A stretch of 63,662 nt of DNA, from positions 1 through 63,662 of the forward strand of contig CAZPDP010000018.1 in assembly GCA_964585385.1 (NCBI GenBank). The letters run 5' to 3'. This stretch comes from JAGXLC01 sp964585385 (GTDB taxonomy: Bacteria > Bacteroidota > Bacteroidia > Bacteroidales > UBA12077). The position numbers were made by a program, and so were the translations under genes. The notes beneath the pieces were generated by a model. That model ran no database searches. It was not told the origin of the DNA and was given only the letters and a program-made list of their open reading frames with translations. Shown piece after piece: positions 26,487 to 35,956 of this stretch; position 1 is the stretch's first letter; each line of letters opens with the position of its first letter.

Positions 26487-27605
26487 ATGAATTTAGTTTT
26501 TCTTATAAGAATGTACAATCCCGGTGGCCTCAGTGGAGGGCAATATTCTGTTTTCAAGTTTGCCGGGGAGTTGTCTGATAATCATAATGTAACTTTATTT
26601 TATGTTAACCATAAAAGTTTGGTAAAAGAAAGTAATAAAAGATTTAAAACGAGAGGTATATTATATATTCCGAAATTAAGTAAAAACCCTTTTATTTATA
26701 ACTTGATTGAGAATATCTATGACCGATTTGTTTTAGGTCCTTTTCTGAAGAAAAATAAAATTGATTATATTATCGGAACGCAAAAACTTGATGCTGTAAA
26801 GGCAGTATCTCTGGGGAAAAAATATAATATCAAAGTAGTTAATTTTATTTTTGAAACTCCCGACTGGTTAAAAAGGAATCTTCCATATTGGGAGGAGAAA
26901 TGGAATTCAGACAAGACCCTTCGGGAATATTGGAATAAATTTAAAAAGGCCCTGCCAGAATCAGATTACATAATAGCAAACTCCGGAATTACAGCAGAAG
27001 AAACAAAAAAATGGGTAGGTATTGACGTTAGTGGAATAGTTTATCCCGGCGTTATTAAAAAGTTTAAATTTTCCGAAAATATTAGTAAGAATAACCAAAT
27101 TATATATATAGGACGTTTATCGCCAAATAAAAATGTAGATGAGATAATACTGGCTCTTCATGAACTTCAGCTTGATCTGAAATTAGTAGTTTGCGGTGCA
27201 GGGAGTTCAGAAAATGAGTTACGAAATATAGTAAAAGAAAAAAAAGTAAATGTTGAATTCTTAGGCAGAGTTACAGAAGAAAGTAAATGGCAGGAATTAC
27301 AGAAGTCATTATTTATGGTGTTTCCATCTTCTTTTGAAGGATTTGGCATGCCACCCATGGAAGCTTTGATGACAGAAATTCCTTGTATTTGCTCAGACAT
27401 TAAGATTTTTAAAGAAGTCTATAAGGACAAAGTAGAATATTTTAGGGAACATAATATAGAAGAGTTAGCATCAAAAATAAAATATCTTTATATTAATAGT
27501 GATTATAGAGAAAAAAGAGGAAAAGAAGGAAGATCCTATGTAATCCAGAATTTTGGATGGGAAAAGTCAAGAAAAGAGATTGAAAAAATTCTGAAACTTA
27601 ACTAG
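26487..27605 (+). CDS. Glycosyltransferase family 4
   Basis: GT-B fold retaining glycosyltransferase that uses a nucleotide sugar in the cytoplasm. The C-terminal donor domain has IIYIGRLSPNKNVDEIILAL, the VVCGAGSSENELR turn, VEFLGRVTEESKWQEL and the acidic FPSSFEGFGMPPMEAL motif (EX7E type). The N-terminal acceptor domain begins LVFLIRMYNPGGLSGGQYSVFKFA. The length of 372 residues is normal. It is first in a same-strand run of six genes with very short gaps and an AT-rich composition clearly different from the ATPase genes. Sugar specificity is unknown. Confidence 0.9.
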   Translation: MNLVFLIRMYNPGGLSGGQYSVFKFAGELSDNHNVTLFYVNHKSLVKESNKRFKTRGILYIPKLSKNPFIYNLIENIYDRFVLGPFLKKNKIDYIIGTQKLDAVKAVSLGKKYNIKVVNFIFETPDWLKRNLPYWEEKWNSDKTLREYWNKFKKALPESDYIIANSGITAEETKKWVGIDVSGIVYPGVIKKFKFSENISKNNQIIYIGRLSPNKNVDEIILALHELQLDLKLVVCGAGSSENELRNIVKEKKVNVEFLGRVTEESKWQELQKSLFMVFPSSFEGFGMPPMEALMTEIPCICSDIKIFKEVYKDKVEYFREHNIEELASKIKYLYINSDYREKRGKEGRSYVIQNFGWEKSRKEIEKILKLN

Positions 27606-27620
27606 CAATTTATTAAAACT

Positions 27621-28550
27621 ATGAAAAGTACAAGTATCTCACCGGTTGTTATTAATGGAATGTTTCGGAGTGGAACAAGCCTAATATGGAGAGTATTAAA
27701 GGGAGATACAAAATTTACAGAAGCTTTTTACGAACCATTGCATCAGAATAGCCCTTATGAGAGACCACCGGAAGTAAGGAAGCCATATATCAGAAATTTG
27801 GATATAGTAGAAAGATGGTCAAGAAGATATAGTACAGAGAAGTTGTTATTGGGTAGAGCAGATTCTTTTCCTGAGTTGAAGGAATACTTGGATCTAATCC
27901 TCAAAGATAATACAATTGTTAAGTTTACCAGACTGAATCTCAGGTTAAAATGGTTTACTGAACATTTTCCCAATGCTTTTATAATTAATATTATAAGAGA
28001 CCCAAGAGATGTTTGTTTAAGTTACATTATGCGTGCTGATCTTGATTTTACTTATAAATCAAATATTAAACAGGCCTATAGGCAAAATATCAAAAAGAAA
28101 TTTTCAACATATTTTTACAGGGAATATTTTAACTATTTAAAGAATATTCCTAAGTGGAAAAATTATATTCAATCACTTAAGAAGGAACCTGAGTATGTCA
28201 AAATTTTGGGATTGTGGAAAATAAATGTAACGGAGTCATTGGAAGCTCTGCACAATTATGAAAGGGCTATAACATTTAAACATGAGGATTTTATAAAAAA
28301 ACCTAAGGAAATACTCCACTATATCTACAATACTTTAAATGTTGATATTGATCCAAAAGTTGAAGAAGAGCTTTATAAACCAAATGAAGAAACGAATGTG
28401 AAAATATCCGGACATAAGTTTCATTTAAAAATATCAACGGATTGGATTGACCGATGGAAAAAAACCGATAATAATATTTGGGAAAGAGGTATTATAAAAG
28501 CGGATCTTGAGGAATTAATGGAAAGGTTAGATTATAAAATTGAAGCATAA
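27621..28550 (+). CDS. PAPS-dependent sulfotransferase, first of three
   Basis: Cytoplasmic enzyme expected to move sulfate from PAPS to a sugar hydroxyl. The 5'-phosphosulfate loop is GMFRSGTSL at residues 13-21 and the 3'-phosphate motif is IIRDPRDVCLSYIM with R126, D127 and S134. The length of 309 residues is typical. It lies 15 nt after the GT4 gene and 15 nt before a second sulfotransferase that is not a close copy. Tyrosylprotein or carbohydrate acceptors are possible; the glycan context favours a carbohydrate. Confidence 0.88.
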   Translation: MKSTSISPVVINGMFRSGTSLIWRVLKGDTKFTEAFYEPLHQNSPYERPPEVRKPYIRNLDIVERWSRRYSTEKLLLGRADSFPELKEYLDLILKDNTIVKFTRLNLRLKWFTEHFPNAFIINIIRDPRDVCLSYIMRADLDFTYKSNIKQAYRQNIKKKFSTYFYREYFNYLKNIPKWKNYIQSLKKEPEYVKILGLWKINVTESLEALHNYERAITFKHEDFIKKPKEILHYIYNTLNVDIDPKVEEELYKPNEETNVKISGHKFHLKISTDWIDRWKKTDNNIWERGIIKADLEELMERLDYKIEA

Positions 28551-28565
28551 ATAAATTAATCCGTC

Positions 28566-29546
28566 ATGAATAGACCTGTTTTTATTTTGGGTTGTACAAA
28601 AGCCGGAACAACGTTAATGAGGAACCTCTTCGACGGACATCCCGATTTCTTTGTCATTCCAATGGAATCTCATTTTTATCAGAATATTAAATACTGGGTT
28701 AACTATTATACGAGAAGAACAAAACCTGAGGATCTATCATATGATCAAATGAAAGAAAGCCTTTGTCGATGGGTCGAGCATATGAATAGTTACTATGACC
28801 GGGTAGCTGATAATTTTACAAAAGGACAATGGGATATTAATAAATTCAGACAACTAATTTATTCAGAAGAAATTGACAATATCAGGGATTTATCAGATTT
28901 ATATGTTAAAGCAATTTACTATTCACTGCATAATTCCCTTTTTGATGAAAGCAAAGACTTTATTGAGAAATCTGTTGAGAATGCTGAATTCGCAATTGAA
29001 TGGAAAAAACTCTATCCCGAAGCCAGGTTTATACACATTGTCCGAAATCCCTATTCTAATTTTGTATCCTTTAGAAAATTTGTAAACAAAAAAAAATTCC
29101 CTATTCTGAAGGGAGTTGTCTATTCTATGTATAATTCTTATTACTATCTTTTTAAAAATTTAAGGATTCTGGATAATTATAAAGTTGTTATTTATGAGGA
29201 ACTGGTTTCCGAACCTGACAAGATTATGAAAGAGCTGGCAAATTTTTTAGGCGTAGAATTTAGAGAGTCTATGCTTTATCCAACTTTACTTGGAGATAGT
29301 TGGGCTGGCAACAGCACATCAGATGTCCAATACACAAAAGTTTCTTCGGCTAATATCAATAAATGGAACAAAGATATAACCGATTTTGAAATACACATTG
29401 TTAATGAACTATTTGATCAGGTACTTGAAAAATATAAATTCAAGAAATTAAAACCTGTGAAATCTAAATTTTATCCGGCAAAAAAGGAAAACTTAAAAAC
29501 CTATCTATTTAATCGCGCTTTATGGCGATTAATGCCTAAATTCTAG
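28566..29546 (+). CDS. PAPS-dependent sulfotransferase, second of three
   Basis: The N-terminal PAPS loop is FILGCTKAGTTLMRNLF (core residues 9-16), with an HPDFFVIPMESHFY segment next to it that probably carries active-site residues. The 3'-phosphate motif is IHIVRNPYSNFVSFRKF (R160, S168). The length is 326 residues. It differs in motif detail from both neighbours, so the three enzymes probably modify different positions or sugars rather than being redundant. It is co-directional and 20 nt before the third sulfotransferase. Confidence 0.88.
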   Translation: MNRPVFILGCTKAGTTLMRNLFDGHPDFFVIPMESHFYQNIKYWVNYYTRRTKPEDLSYDQMKESLCRWVEHMNSYYDRVADNFTKGQWDINKFRQLIYSEEIDNIRDLSDLYVKAIYYSLHNSLFDESKDFIEKSVENAEFAIEWKKLYPEARFIHIVRNPYSNFVSFRKFVNKKKFPILKGVVYSMYNSYYYLFKNLRILDNYKVVIYEELVSEPDKIMKELANFLGVEFRESMLYPTLLGDSWAGNSTSDVQYTKVSSANINKWNKDITDFEIHIVNELFDQVLEKYKFKKLKPVKSKFYPAKKENLKTYLFNRALWRLMPKF

Positions 29547-29566
29547 ATATCAAATATTTTTCTTGT

Positions 29567-30448
29567 ATGAATAAATACCGCAATATATTATCAAATTGGA
29601 AGCAATATCTTCTGAATGCTGATGGCCTTCTTTTAAATAAGACAGATTGGAGCGATGTAAATGTGGTTATTGTGGTTTCTACTGGAAGAACAGGGACAAA
29701 GTTTATTGCCCACTTCTTTAATGAATATGTAAACAACTTTTTTTCAATTCATGAACCTTTTCCTAAGATTGATTTATTGGCTGCAAAGTATTATCAACAA
29801 AAAATAGATTATAATAGGGTTATTAGGAAAGTCAGAACTAAGAGGCAGTTTATGCGGAGAAAGTTGTTTGTCAAAAATCTAAATAATTATTTAGAGTCTA
29901 ATCCTGCTTTCTGGAGTTTGATCCCAGTAATCCGTGAAGTTTTCCCCAATCTTAAGATCATTAATCTTGTTAGAGATGGTCGGACATGGTTACGTTCGGC
30001 ATACAGTAGAAAGTTTGATGCTAAAGGAAATTACAGAAGGGATCAGTATGGGCTTATCTGGAAATTTAACGCAGATGATATTCCTAAAGATCCATATTAT
30101 GGTAAATGGCATCAAATGAGTATAATTGAAAAATTTGCTTGGGTTTGGAGAACTAAAAACAAAACCATAATGAATGCAATTAAAGATGACCCCAATGCAA
30201 TTACGGTTAGGTTTGAGGACTTATTTTTTGAGGAGAACAACTATAACGGAATAAAGGAAATAGTAAAGTTTATTTCAGAAGATTATTATTTAAATATAGA
30301 ACTTAATGATATTGCTTCCCCACTTAAAAATAAAGTTAATAGTACCTCGAAATTTTTAATTCCTGAATATGCCCAATGGTCAGACCAACAAAAGAGTAGT
30401 TTTGGAAAAGTTGCTGGTGATATGATGTATAAATTGGGTTACTTTTAA
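29567..30448 (+). CDS. Sulfotransferase-like protein, third of three
   Basis: The PAPS loop is VVSTGRTGTKFIAHFF (residues 37-52), followed by the SIHEPFPKID segment (H62, E63). The 3'-phosphate motif is IINLVRDGRTWLRSAYSRKF with R136 and S144. The length is 293 residues. The STGRTGTK loop is the form I associate with a divergent sulfotransferase branch often annotated only as hypothetical. It is 6 nt before the flippase gene, in the same operon. Confidence 0.8.
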   Translation: MNKYRNILSNWKQYLLNADGLLLNKTDWSDVNVVIVVSTGRTGTKFIAHFFNEYVNNFFSIHEPFPKIDLLAAKYYQQKIDYNRVIRKVRTKRQFMRRKLFVKNLNNYLESNPAFWSLIPVIREVFPNLKIINLVRDGRTWLRSAYSRKFDAKGNYRRDQYGLIWKFNADDIPKDPYYGKWHQMSIIEKFAWVWRTKNKTIMNAIKDDPNAITVRFEDLFFEENNYNGIKEIVKFISEDYYLNIELNDIASPLKNKVNSTSKFLIPEYAQWSDQQKSSFGKVAGDMMYKLGYF

Positions 30449-30454
30449 AATCCT

Positions 30455-31954
30455 ATGTTAGATAAAATAAAAATTGCAACGAAGGATTCTTTTATATACA
30501 GTCTTGGAAATTTCTCCACCAAGATAATAGGACTGATTCTTCTTCCAATTTACACAAAGGAGCTTACTGTTGCCGAATATGGCATTTTAGGTACATTAGA
30601 AGTCACCCTTCAGGTATTGATTGCTGTTTTTGGGTTCTCTATATATAAAGCACTAAACAGGTGGTATTGGGATAAAAAATACAGAGATAAGCAAAAGTCT
30701 ATTTTTTTCACATCCCTTAGTTTTGTTTTGATTGCTTCCCTAATGATGATCCTGATAATGGCTTCAATCTCTGAGAGATTATCTGTTCTTTTGCTAGAAT
30801 CAGAAAAGTATTCCTATCTGCTCAATGTTATGGTCATTAGTTCGGCTATGCAAATAATAGCCCAAATTCCCCTTGCTTTGATGAGGCTACAGAGAAAGGC
30901 GGTTCTTTTTTCTGTTTCAAATATACTTAAATTGTTCGTAACTCTTGTATTGACAATTTATTTTATTGTTCATCTTGGTAAGAAGGTAGAAGGTATTTTT
31001 GAAGCCCAGGTTATAGGATATGTCTTATTCTTTATCTTTATTTTCCGGTACAATTACCGCAATATAAAACTTAAGTTTGAAAAAACTATTTTGAGAGAAA
31101 TGGTTCAATTCAGTTATCCATTAATGATTGCTTCATTTGGAGGAGTAATGCTAACTGTAGCTGATCGCTATATTGTCCGATTCATTGGTGGATTGAATGA
31201 TATTGGTATTTATTCGCTTGGTTTTAAAATTGGGAATCTACTTAAAGTCTTGGTTATGAATTCTCTTTTATCCGCAATAATGCCATTGCGATTTAAGATG
31301 ATTGATGAACCAGATAATAAAAGATTTTATTCAAAAATTTTCACTTACAGCATATTTGGTTTTATGTTTTTTTTAATGGCCGTTACCTTTTTCGGAAGAG
31401 AACTTGTTGTTTTATTAGCAAAAAAACAAGCGTTTTGGGAAGCTTATAAAATAATACCTATTATATGTTTCGCACAACTTTTCGAGATGATGAGAAGATC
31501 TTCTAATATGGGTCTCATCATCAATAAGAAAACAAAGATAATCTCCCGAATTATGTTGAGCATCTCTGTCCTGAATATTTTTATCAATATTGGATTCATT
31601 TATCTTTTTGATATTATTGGGGCTGCCATCGCTACAATGACTTCGCAGCTCCTGTTTTTTATATTAATGTACAGAGCTGCTCAAAAGAGTTACTTTATTC
31701 CTTATGAACTAGGAAAAGTATTTAAAATGATTTTTGTAGTGATAGGCCTTACATTAATTGCATTTATGCTTAATTCTGTTGAAATATTACCTCGTATTGG
31801 AATAAAATTGATTTTAATAGCAAGCTTCCCGGTGATATTGTATTTTCTAAATTTTTATGAACCTATAGAGATCATTCGGTTGAAGCAAGGATGGAAGAAA
31901 TGGAAAAAACCAAAAGATTGGAAAAAAAATTTCAGAAATATTAACATTAAATAA
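30455..31954 (+). CDS. Oligosaccharide flippase, Wzx/MATE-like
   Basis: Multi-pass membrane protein of 499 residues with about twelve to fourteen helices. It begins DSFIYSLGNFSTKIIGLILLPIYTKELTVAEYGILG, the usual opening of polysaccharide-repeat flippases. It would move lipid-linked glycan units across the inner membrane. A basic Lys/Trp-rich tail (KQGWKKWKKPKDWKKNFRN) is cytoplasmic. No Wzy polymerase or chain-length regulator is found in this operon, so polymerisation must depend on genes elsewhere or the product is a short oligosaccharide. Confidence 0.9.
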   Translation: MLDKIKIATKDSFIYSLGNFSTKIIGLILLPIYTKELTVAEYGILGTLEVTLQVLIAVFGFSIYKALNRWYWDKKYRDKQKSIFFTSLSFVLIASLMMILIMASISERLSVLLLESEKYSYLLNVMVISSAMQIIAQIPLALMRLQRKAVLFSVSNILKLFVTLVLTIYFIVHLGKKVEGIFEAQVIGYVLFFIFIFRYNYRNIKLKFEKTILREMVQFSYPLMIASFGGVMLTVADRYIVRFIGGLNDIGIYSLGFKIGNLLKVLVMNSLLSAIMPLRFKMIDEPDNKRFYSKIFTYSIFGFMFFLMAVTFFGRELVVLLAKKQAFWEAYKIIPIICFAQLFEMMRRSSNMGLIINKKTKIISRIMLSISVLNIFINIGFIYLFDIIGAAIATMTSQLLFFILMYRAAQKSYFIPYELGKVFKMIFVVIGLTLIAFMLNSVEILPRIGIKLILIASFPVILYFLNFYEPIEIIRLKQGWKKWKKPKDWKKNFRNINIK

Positions 31955-32007
31955 ATACAGTTAATGCTATATTTATAAATATAAAACATATAGATAAATA
32001 AGGTTTA

Positions 32008-32015
32008 TAATTTTG
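32008..32015 (+). promoter_or_regulatory. Candidate -7 element for the second GT4 gene
   Basis: TAATTTTG fits TAnnTTTG 28 nt before the ATG, inside the 88-nt gap after the flippase gene, so this gene may be separately transcribed. No -33 element was found. Confidence 0.35.
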
Positions 32016-32042
32016 GATTTGTAATAAAATGAATTTGTTTTT

Positions 32043-33269
32043 ATGAAAAGAATTTTGATGGTATTGGAAAAAGAGTTTCCTCCGGATGTCAGAGTTAAAA
32101 AAGAAATAGAAGCACTTTCTGATCAAAATTATATGATTTATCTTTTATGTTCTACCAGAAATAAAGAAAATCAGGGATTTGAAAAGTATGGCAAAAATGT
32201 TTATATATATAGAACATTCATGTCAAGAACATTCTACAATAAACTTTCTCCTTTGGCTTTATTAATTCCTTTTTATTTTAACTTCTGGAAAAAACAAATC
32301 GATCTGTTTCTGAAAAAAAACAGTGTAGATCTTATCCATATCCATGATCTTCCATTATTAAAGTTAGGTGTTAAATTTTCAAAAAAATATAATCTGAAAC
32401 TTGTTGTTGATTATCACGAGAACAGACCGGAAATTATGCGTCATTATACCCATGTTAATACTTTTCCGGGGAAGATTCTCATATCAGTTAAAAAATGGAA
32501 AGAATATGAAAAAAAATATACAAAATATGCAGACGGTATTGTTGTAATAACTCATGAAGCTAAAGAATATTACTATAAACATCATAACTGGGATTGGAAT
32601 AAGATTTATGAAGTTCCAAACTATGTTGATGTTAAGGAACAATCAAGAATACAATTAGATCCTGCTATTATCAAAAAGTATAAGGATAAATACTCGTTAA
32701 TTTACTTTGGAGAGACCGGAGAAAGAAGAGGAACTATGGATATTCTGGAAGCTGCAAATAAATTGTATCATAAAGAGTCTATTCATTTTATTATAATTGG
32801 AACAAGTATTTATCAGAATAAGCTGAAACAATATGTTAATCAAAAAAAACTTGATAATGTTGAATTAACAGGCTGGATGAATTCGGATATTGCTATGTCT
32901 TATATAGCGGCCTCAAAAGCAGGTTTGTCGCCCCTGAGAAAGAATATTCATCACGATACCACCTTTGCTAATAAAATATTTCAATATATGTTTTATGGGA
33001 AGCCGATTATTGTGAGTAATTGCCTCTCGCAAAAAAAGGTTGTTCAAAAGTATAATTGTGGTTTGGTCCACGAGGCAGGCAATTCGGATGATTTGGCGGA
33101 AAAAATTTTAAAGTTATTTCATCTGAATAATGAAGAATACACTAAATACTCTCAAAATGCAAAGAAAACTGTTAATAGTGATCTCAACTTTTCTGTGTCA
33201 GGAAAAAATCTAAATACTCTTTATAAAAATTTATTGTATAGAGAGTCTGCAGAAAAAATAAAGGAATGA
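32043..33269 (+). CDS. Glycosyltransferase family 4
   Basis: GT-B enzyme of 408 residues. The acceptor domain opens RILMVLEKEFPPDVRVKKEIEAL and has LIHIHDLPLLKLGVKFSKKYNLKLVVDYHENRPE. The donor domain has YSLIYFGETGERRGTMDILEAA, VELTGWMNSDIAMSYIAAS and NKIFQYMFYGKPIIVSNC. The form resembles enzymes that act on polysaccharide repeat units. It is the last gene of the AT-rich glycan block and ends 5 nt before the convergent yfhO-like gene, with no room for a terminator. Confidence 0.88.
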   Translation: MKRILMVLEKEFPPDVRVKKEIEALSDQNYMIYLLCSTRNKENQGFEKYGKNVYIYRTFMSRTFYNKLSPLALLIPFYFNFWKKQIDLFLKKNSVDLIHIHDLPLLKLGVKFSKKYNLKLVVDYHENRPEIMRHYTHVNTFPGKILISVKKWKEYEKKYTKYADGIVVITHEAKEYYYKHHNWDWNKIYEVPNYVDVKEQSRIQLDPAIIKKYKDKYSLIYFGETGERRGTMDILEAANKLYHKESIHFIIIGTSIYQNKLKQYVNQKKLDNVELTGWMNSDIAMSYIAASKAGLSPLRKNIHHDTTFANKIFQYMFYGKPIIVSNCLSQKKVVQKYNCGLVHEAGNSDDLAEKILKLFHLNNEEYTKYSQNAKKTVNSDLNFSVSGKNLNTLYKNLLYRESAEKIKE

Positions 33270-33273
33270 TACT

Positions 33274-35781
33274 TTATTCTTCTTTTTTTTCTGTTAACCC
33301 ACTTTCTTTCTTATAATATCTATACCCTTCAAACCCAATCGCTCCAATCACAAATATCAAGAGAATAACCGAACTATACCCCGATATCTTATTCCCCAAA
33401 TAATAGCTTTTAGGCTTAAATTTCATTTCTACTTCATGCTCTCCGGCAGGAACAATGGCAGCACGCAAGATGTAGTTTGCCCTGAACAGGTCTGCTTTTT
33501 CTCCATCAATATATAATTTCCAGCCAGCGGGATAGTATACTTCGGAGAATACAACCAGTTGTTTGCTGTCAGCCTCATAATCATATTTTAAGTGATTGGG
33601 TTCATAGTGAGTAAGGGTTATTGAACCGGTTGTGTCCTTTTCGAAAGTTTCAACGTCAAGTTCCTCCTCAAATTCCTGGTGGATTACGACTGTTTGTTGG
33701 GGGTCAATCTCATTTAATGCCTGAATTTCAGACATAGCATCCGGTGCAATCTTATAATCGTTAACAAACCATGCGTTTCCAAACCTGTATGGATTGCGTA
33801 TGGGTGTTGCATTTTTGTTGTATATGATATATTTCATATTCAACATATTCAGCACTTCCTGGTTTTTTAAAGTCTGATCCAGTTTTTGCTGGGGGTTATC
33901 GCTTTGCAGAGTGCGTCCAATGTTCTGTATCTGCTTTTGAATATGAAATTCAATCATATCCTGGTAGCGCTGTAATTTAGCTCCATGGTATCCACCTATG
34001 GAATTATGGTAAAATGAAGTGCCTGCATCATTAAAAATGTCTACGGTTAAGTTAAGCACCCTGAAGTTTTTTTCATTGTCCTGTAAAATGAATTGATCTG
34101 CTTGTGTTTTTGAGAAAGGATTTTTTACTTCACGTTCAGGTGCAAAATTATCTTCGTTTAAATATCTTTTGTTGATTGTCCACATATCAATCAGAATAAA
34201 TGCACCAATCAGGAGCAAGGTATAGCTGTATTTCAGCTTCTTTGTGTAATACGCCCAAAGTGTTCCGGCACCTAATAAAATGAATACGAGGGATCGGAAA
34301 GCATCTTTTCTCAGGAGAGCTTTTCTGTCTTCCCGCAGTGGTTCAGTTAACCAGCCTGGCATCTGGGCATCGGAGGCAGCAGCAAAGTTCTGGAAGATCC
34401 CGGGAAGTAAAAGAAAAAGAATACAAATCCCGCCGAGGATATATATTGAATGCTTAAGGGCTTTATAGAATTGTTCTTTGCTTATTTTTTCCGTGAAGAA
34501 TTTTTTTAATCCCAGGAATGCGAATAAGGGAACCAAAAACTCAACGATAACAAGGGTCATGGATACGGTTCTGAACTTATTGTAAGCTGGAAAATAATCC
34601 ATGAAAAAATGGGTGAATCCCTCAAAATTATTTCCCCATGAGAGGAGAATAGCCAGAATGGAGGCAGTTATTACCCACCACTTAATAGGCCCTTTGATTA
34701 AATACATGCTAAATACAAATAAAAACAACACCAAAGCCCCAAGATAAACCGGACCCGAAGTAAAAGGCTGATCGCCGTGATAAAGAGGGGCATTGTCAGT
34801 AAACTGCCTGGCTCTTGCCGGTGGAATGTTTTGTCTTTCAAGTGCTTTGTAGGTATTAGATTCTCTGGACAGCTCCCCTTGTGAGGCGCCGCCTTTGTAA
34901 TTAGGTATTAAAAGGGTAAAAGTCTCATCAACACCATAGCTCCATCTGGTAGCATAATCTTTATCAAGTCCTTTTGTTTGGTTTTCTTTATTGATTTCCA
35001 GTTCTGACTTCCCCCGCATGGAAAAATCGGTGTATTCGTAGGAAGTCCATAGTCTGCCCAGATTTGAACCGACGCCTAATATTAAGGGTATAAGAAGAAA
35101 CAGTGAGGCTTTTATAAAAGGATTAATCTGCTTGTTTCTGATAGCTCTTACGAATTCGAAAATGATATAAATGACAACTGTTATTGCAGCGTAATATGTA
35201 ATTTGGGGGTGGTTTGCTATAATTATCAGGGCCAGAAATAAACCTGTTAAAGCCAGACCTAAAAGAAGTTTTCGCCTGTAGGTATAAATAACAGAAGCGA
35301 TAAGAGGGGCCATATAGCCTATTGCAATTGCTTTTGTATTATGCCCGGCTGCTAAAATAATAAAGAAATAGGATGAAAAAGCATAAGCTATTGCGCCAAT
35401 TATACTTATCCAGGGATTAACCCCCAAAAGCAAAAGGGTAATATAAAAACCTACTAAAGCCAGAAAAACCATACTAGCGGGTCTTTCTCCTATCATCATG
35501 AGAGAATGTACAGAACGAATGTGGTTATTCGGATATAAAGTACTGATAAAATAGCCAGGCATGCCTCCAAACAGTCTGTTTGTCCAAAGCGCCTCTTCTC
35601 CTGTTTTCTCACGGTAGTCCCTTATCTCTTTTGACATTCCCCTGTAATGAATGTTATCGGATTGTTTTATTGATTTACCTTCCAGCAAGGGAGTGAAATA
35701 GGCGTAGGAAATAAGAATAAAGAATATTACAGCTATGATATGAGGTAATATTTTTCCGGGTTTTTTCTTAAATATATCCAT
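33274..35781 (-). CDS. YfhO-family multi-pass membrane protein
   Basis: Large membrane protein with about twelve or more helices, ending in a beta-rich soluble domain (YPAGWKLYIDGEKADLFRANYILRAAIVPAGEHEVEMKFKP) and a final membrane helix. YfhO proteins are GT-C-like; in Firmicutes a homologue glycosylates lipoteichoic acid, and in Bacteroidota the substrate is unknown. The frame is open from ATG 35832, but a promoter-like element overlaps that codon. The preferred start is therefore ATG 35781 (MDIFKKKPGKILPHIIAV), giving 835 residues with an immediate membrane helix. It is convergent with the glycan operon. Confidence 0.88.
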   Translation of the reverse strand: MDIFKKKPGKILPHIIAVIFFILISYAYFTPLLEGKSIKQSDNIHYRGMSKEIRDYREKTGEEALWTNRLFGGMPGYFISTLYPNNHIRSVHSLMMIGERPASMVFLALVGFYITLLLLGVNPWISIIGAIAYAFSSYFFIILAAGHNTKAIAIGYMAPLIASVIYTYRRKLLLGLALTGLFLALIIIANHPQITYYAAITVVIYIIFEFVRAIRNKQINPFIKASLFLLIPLILGVGSNLGRLWTSYEYTDFSMRGKSELEINKENQTKGLDKDYATRWSYGVDETFTLLIPNYKGGASQGELSRESNTYKALERQNIPPARARQFTDNAPLYHGDQPFTSGPVYLGALVLFLFVFSMYLIKGPIKWWVITASILAILLSWGNNFEGFTHFFMDYFPAYNKFRTVSMTLVIVEFLVPLFAFLGLKKFFTEKISKEQFYKALKHSIYILGGICILFLLLPGIFQNFAAASDAQMPGWLTEPLREDRKALLRKDAFRSLVFILLGAGTLWAYYTKKLKYSYTLLLIGAFILIDMWTINKRYLNEDNFAPEREVKNPFSKTQADQFILQDNEKNFRVLNLTVDIFNDAGTSFYHNSIGGYHGAKLQRYQDMIEFHIQKQIQNIGRTLQSDNPQQKLDQTLKNQEVLNMLNMKYIIYNKNATPIRNPYRFGNAWFVNDYKIAPDAMSEIQALNEIDPQQTVVIHQEFEEELDVETFEKDTTGSITLTHYEPNHLKYDYEADSKQLVVFSEVYYPAGWKLYIDGEKADLFRANYILRAAIVPAGEHEVEMKFKPKSYYLGNKISGYSSVILLIFVIGAIGFEGYRYYKKESGLTEKKEE

Positions 35782-35829
35782 GATTAAGTGGTTTTTTGGG
35801 TTGATAGTAGGTTTTGTTGTCAAATTTGG

Positions 35830-35837
35830 CAAAAATA
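35830..35837 (-). promoter_or_regulatory. Candidate -7 element for the yfhO-like gene
   Basis: CAAAAATA on the plus strand reads TATTTTTG on the minus strand. It overlaps the upstream in-frame ATG at 35832 and so supports the downstream start at 35781. Confidence 0.4.
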
Positions 35838-35920
35838 CTTCATATTTTCAATTTTATTATTCATTATCTATCATTTAATGAATGCAGTGAAGATGGACAA
35901 TATATTTCATTGAAAATTCA

Positions 35921-35928
35921 TATTTTTG
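35921..35928 (+). promoter_or_regulatory. Candidate -7 element for the PIG-L gene
   Basis: TATTTTTG fits TAnnTTTG 28 nt before the ATG at 35957. No -33 element at normal distance was seen. Confidence 0.35.
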
Positions 35929-35956
35929 TTAAAACTACATTTTATTAATTTTTGTT

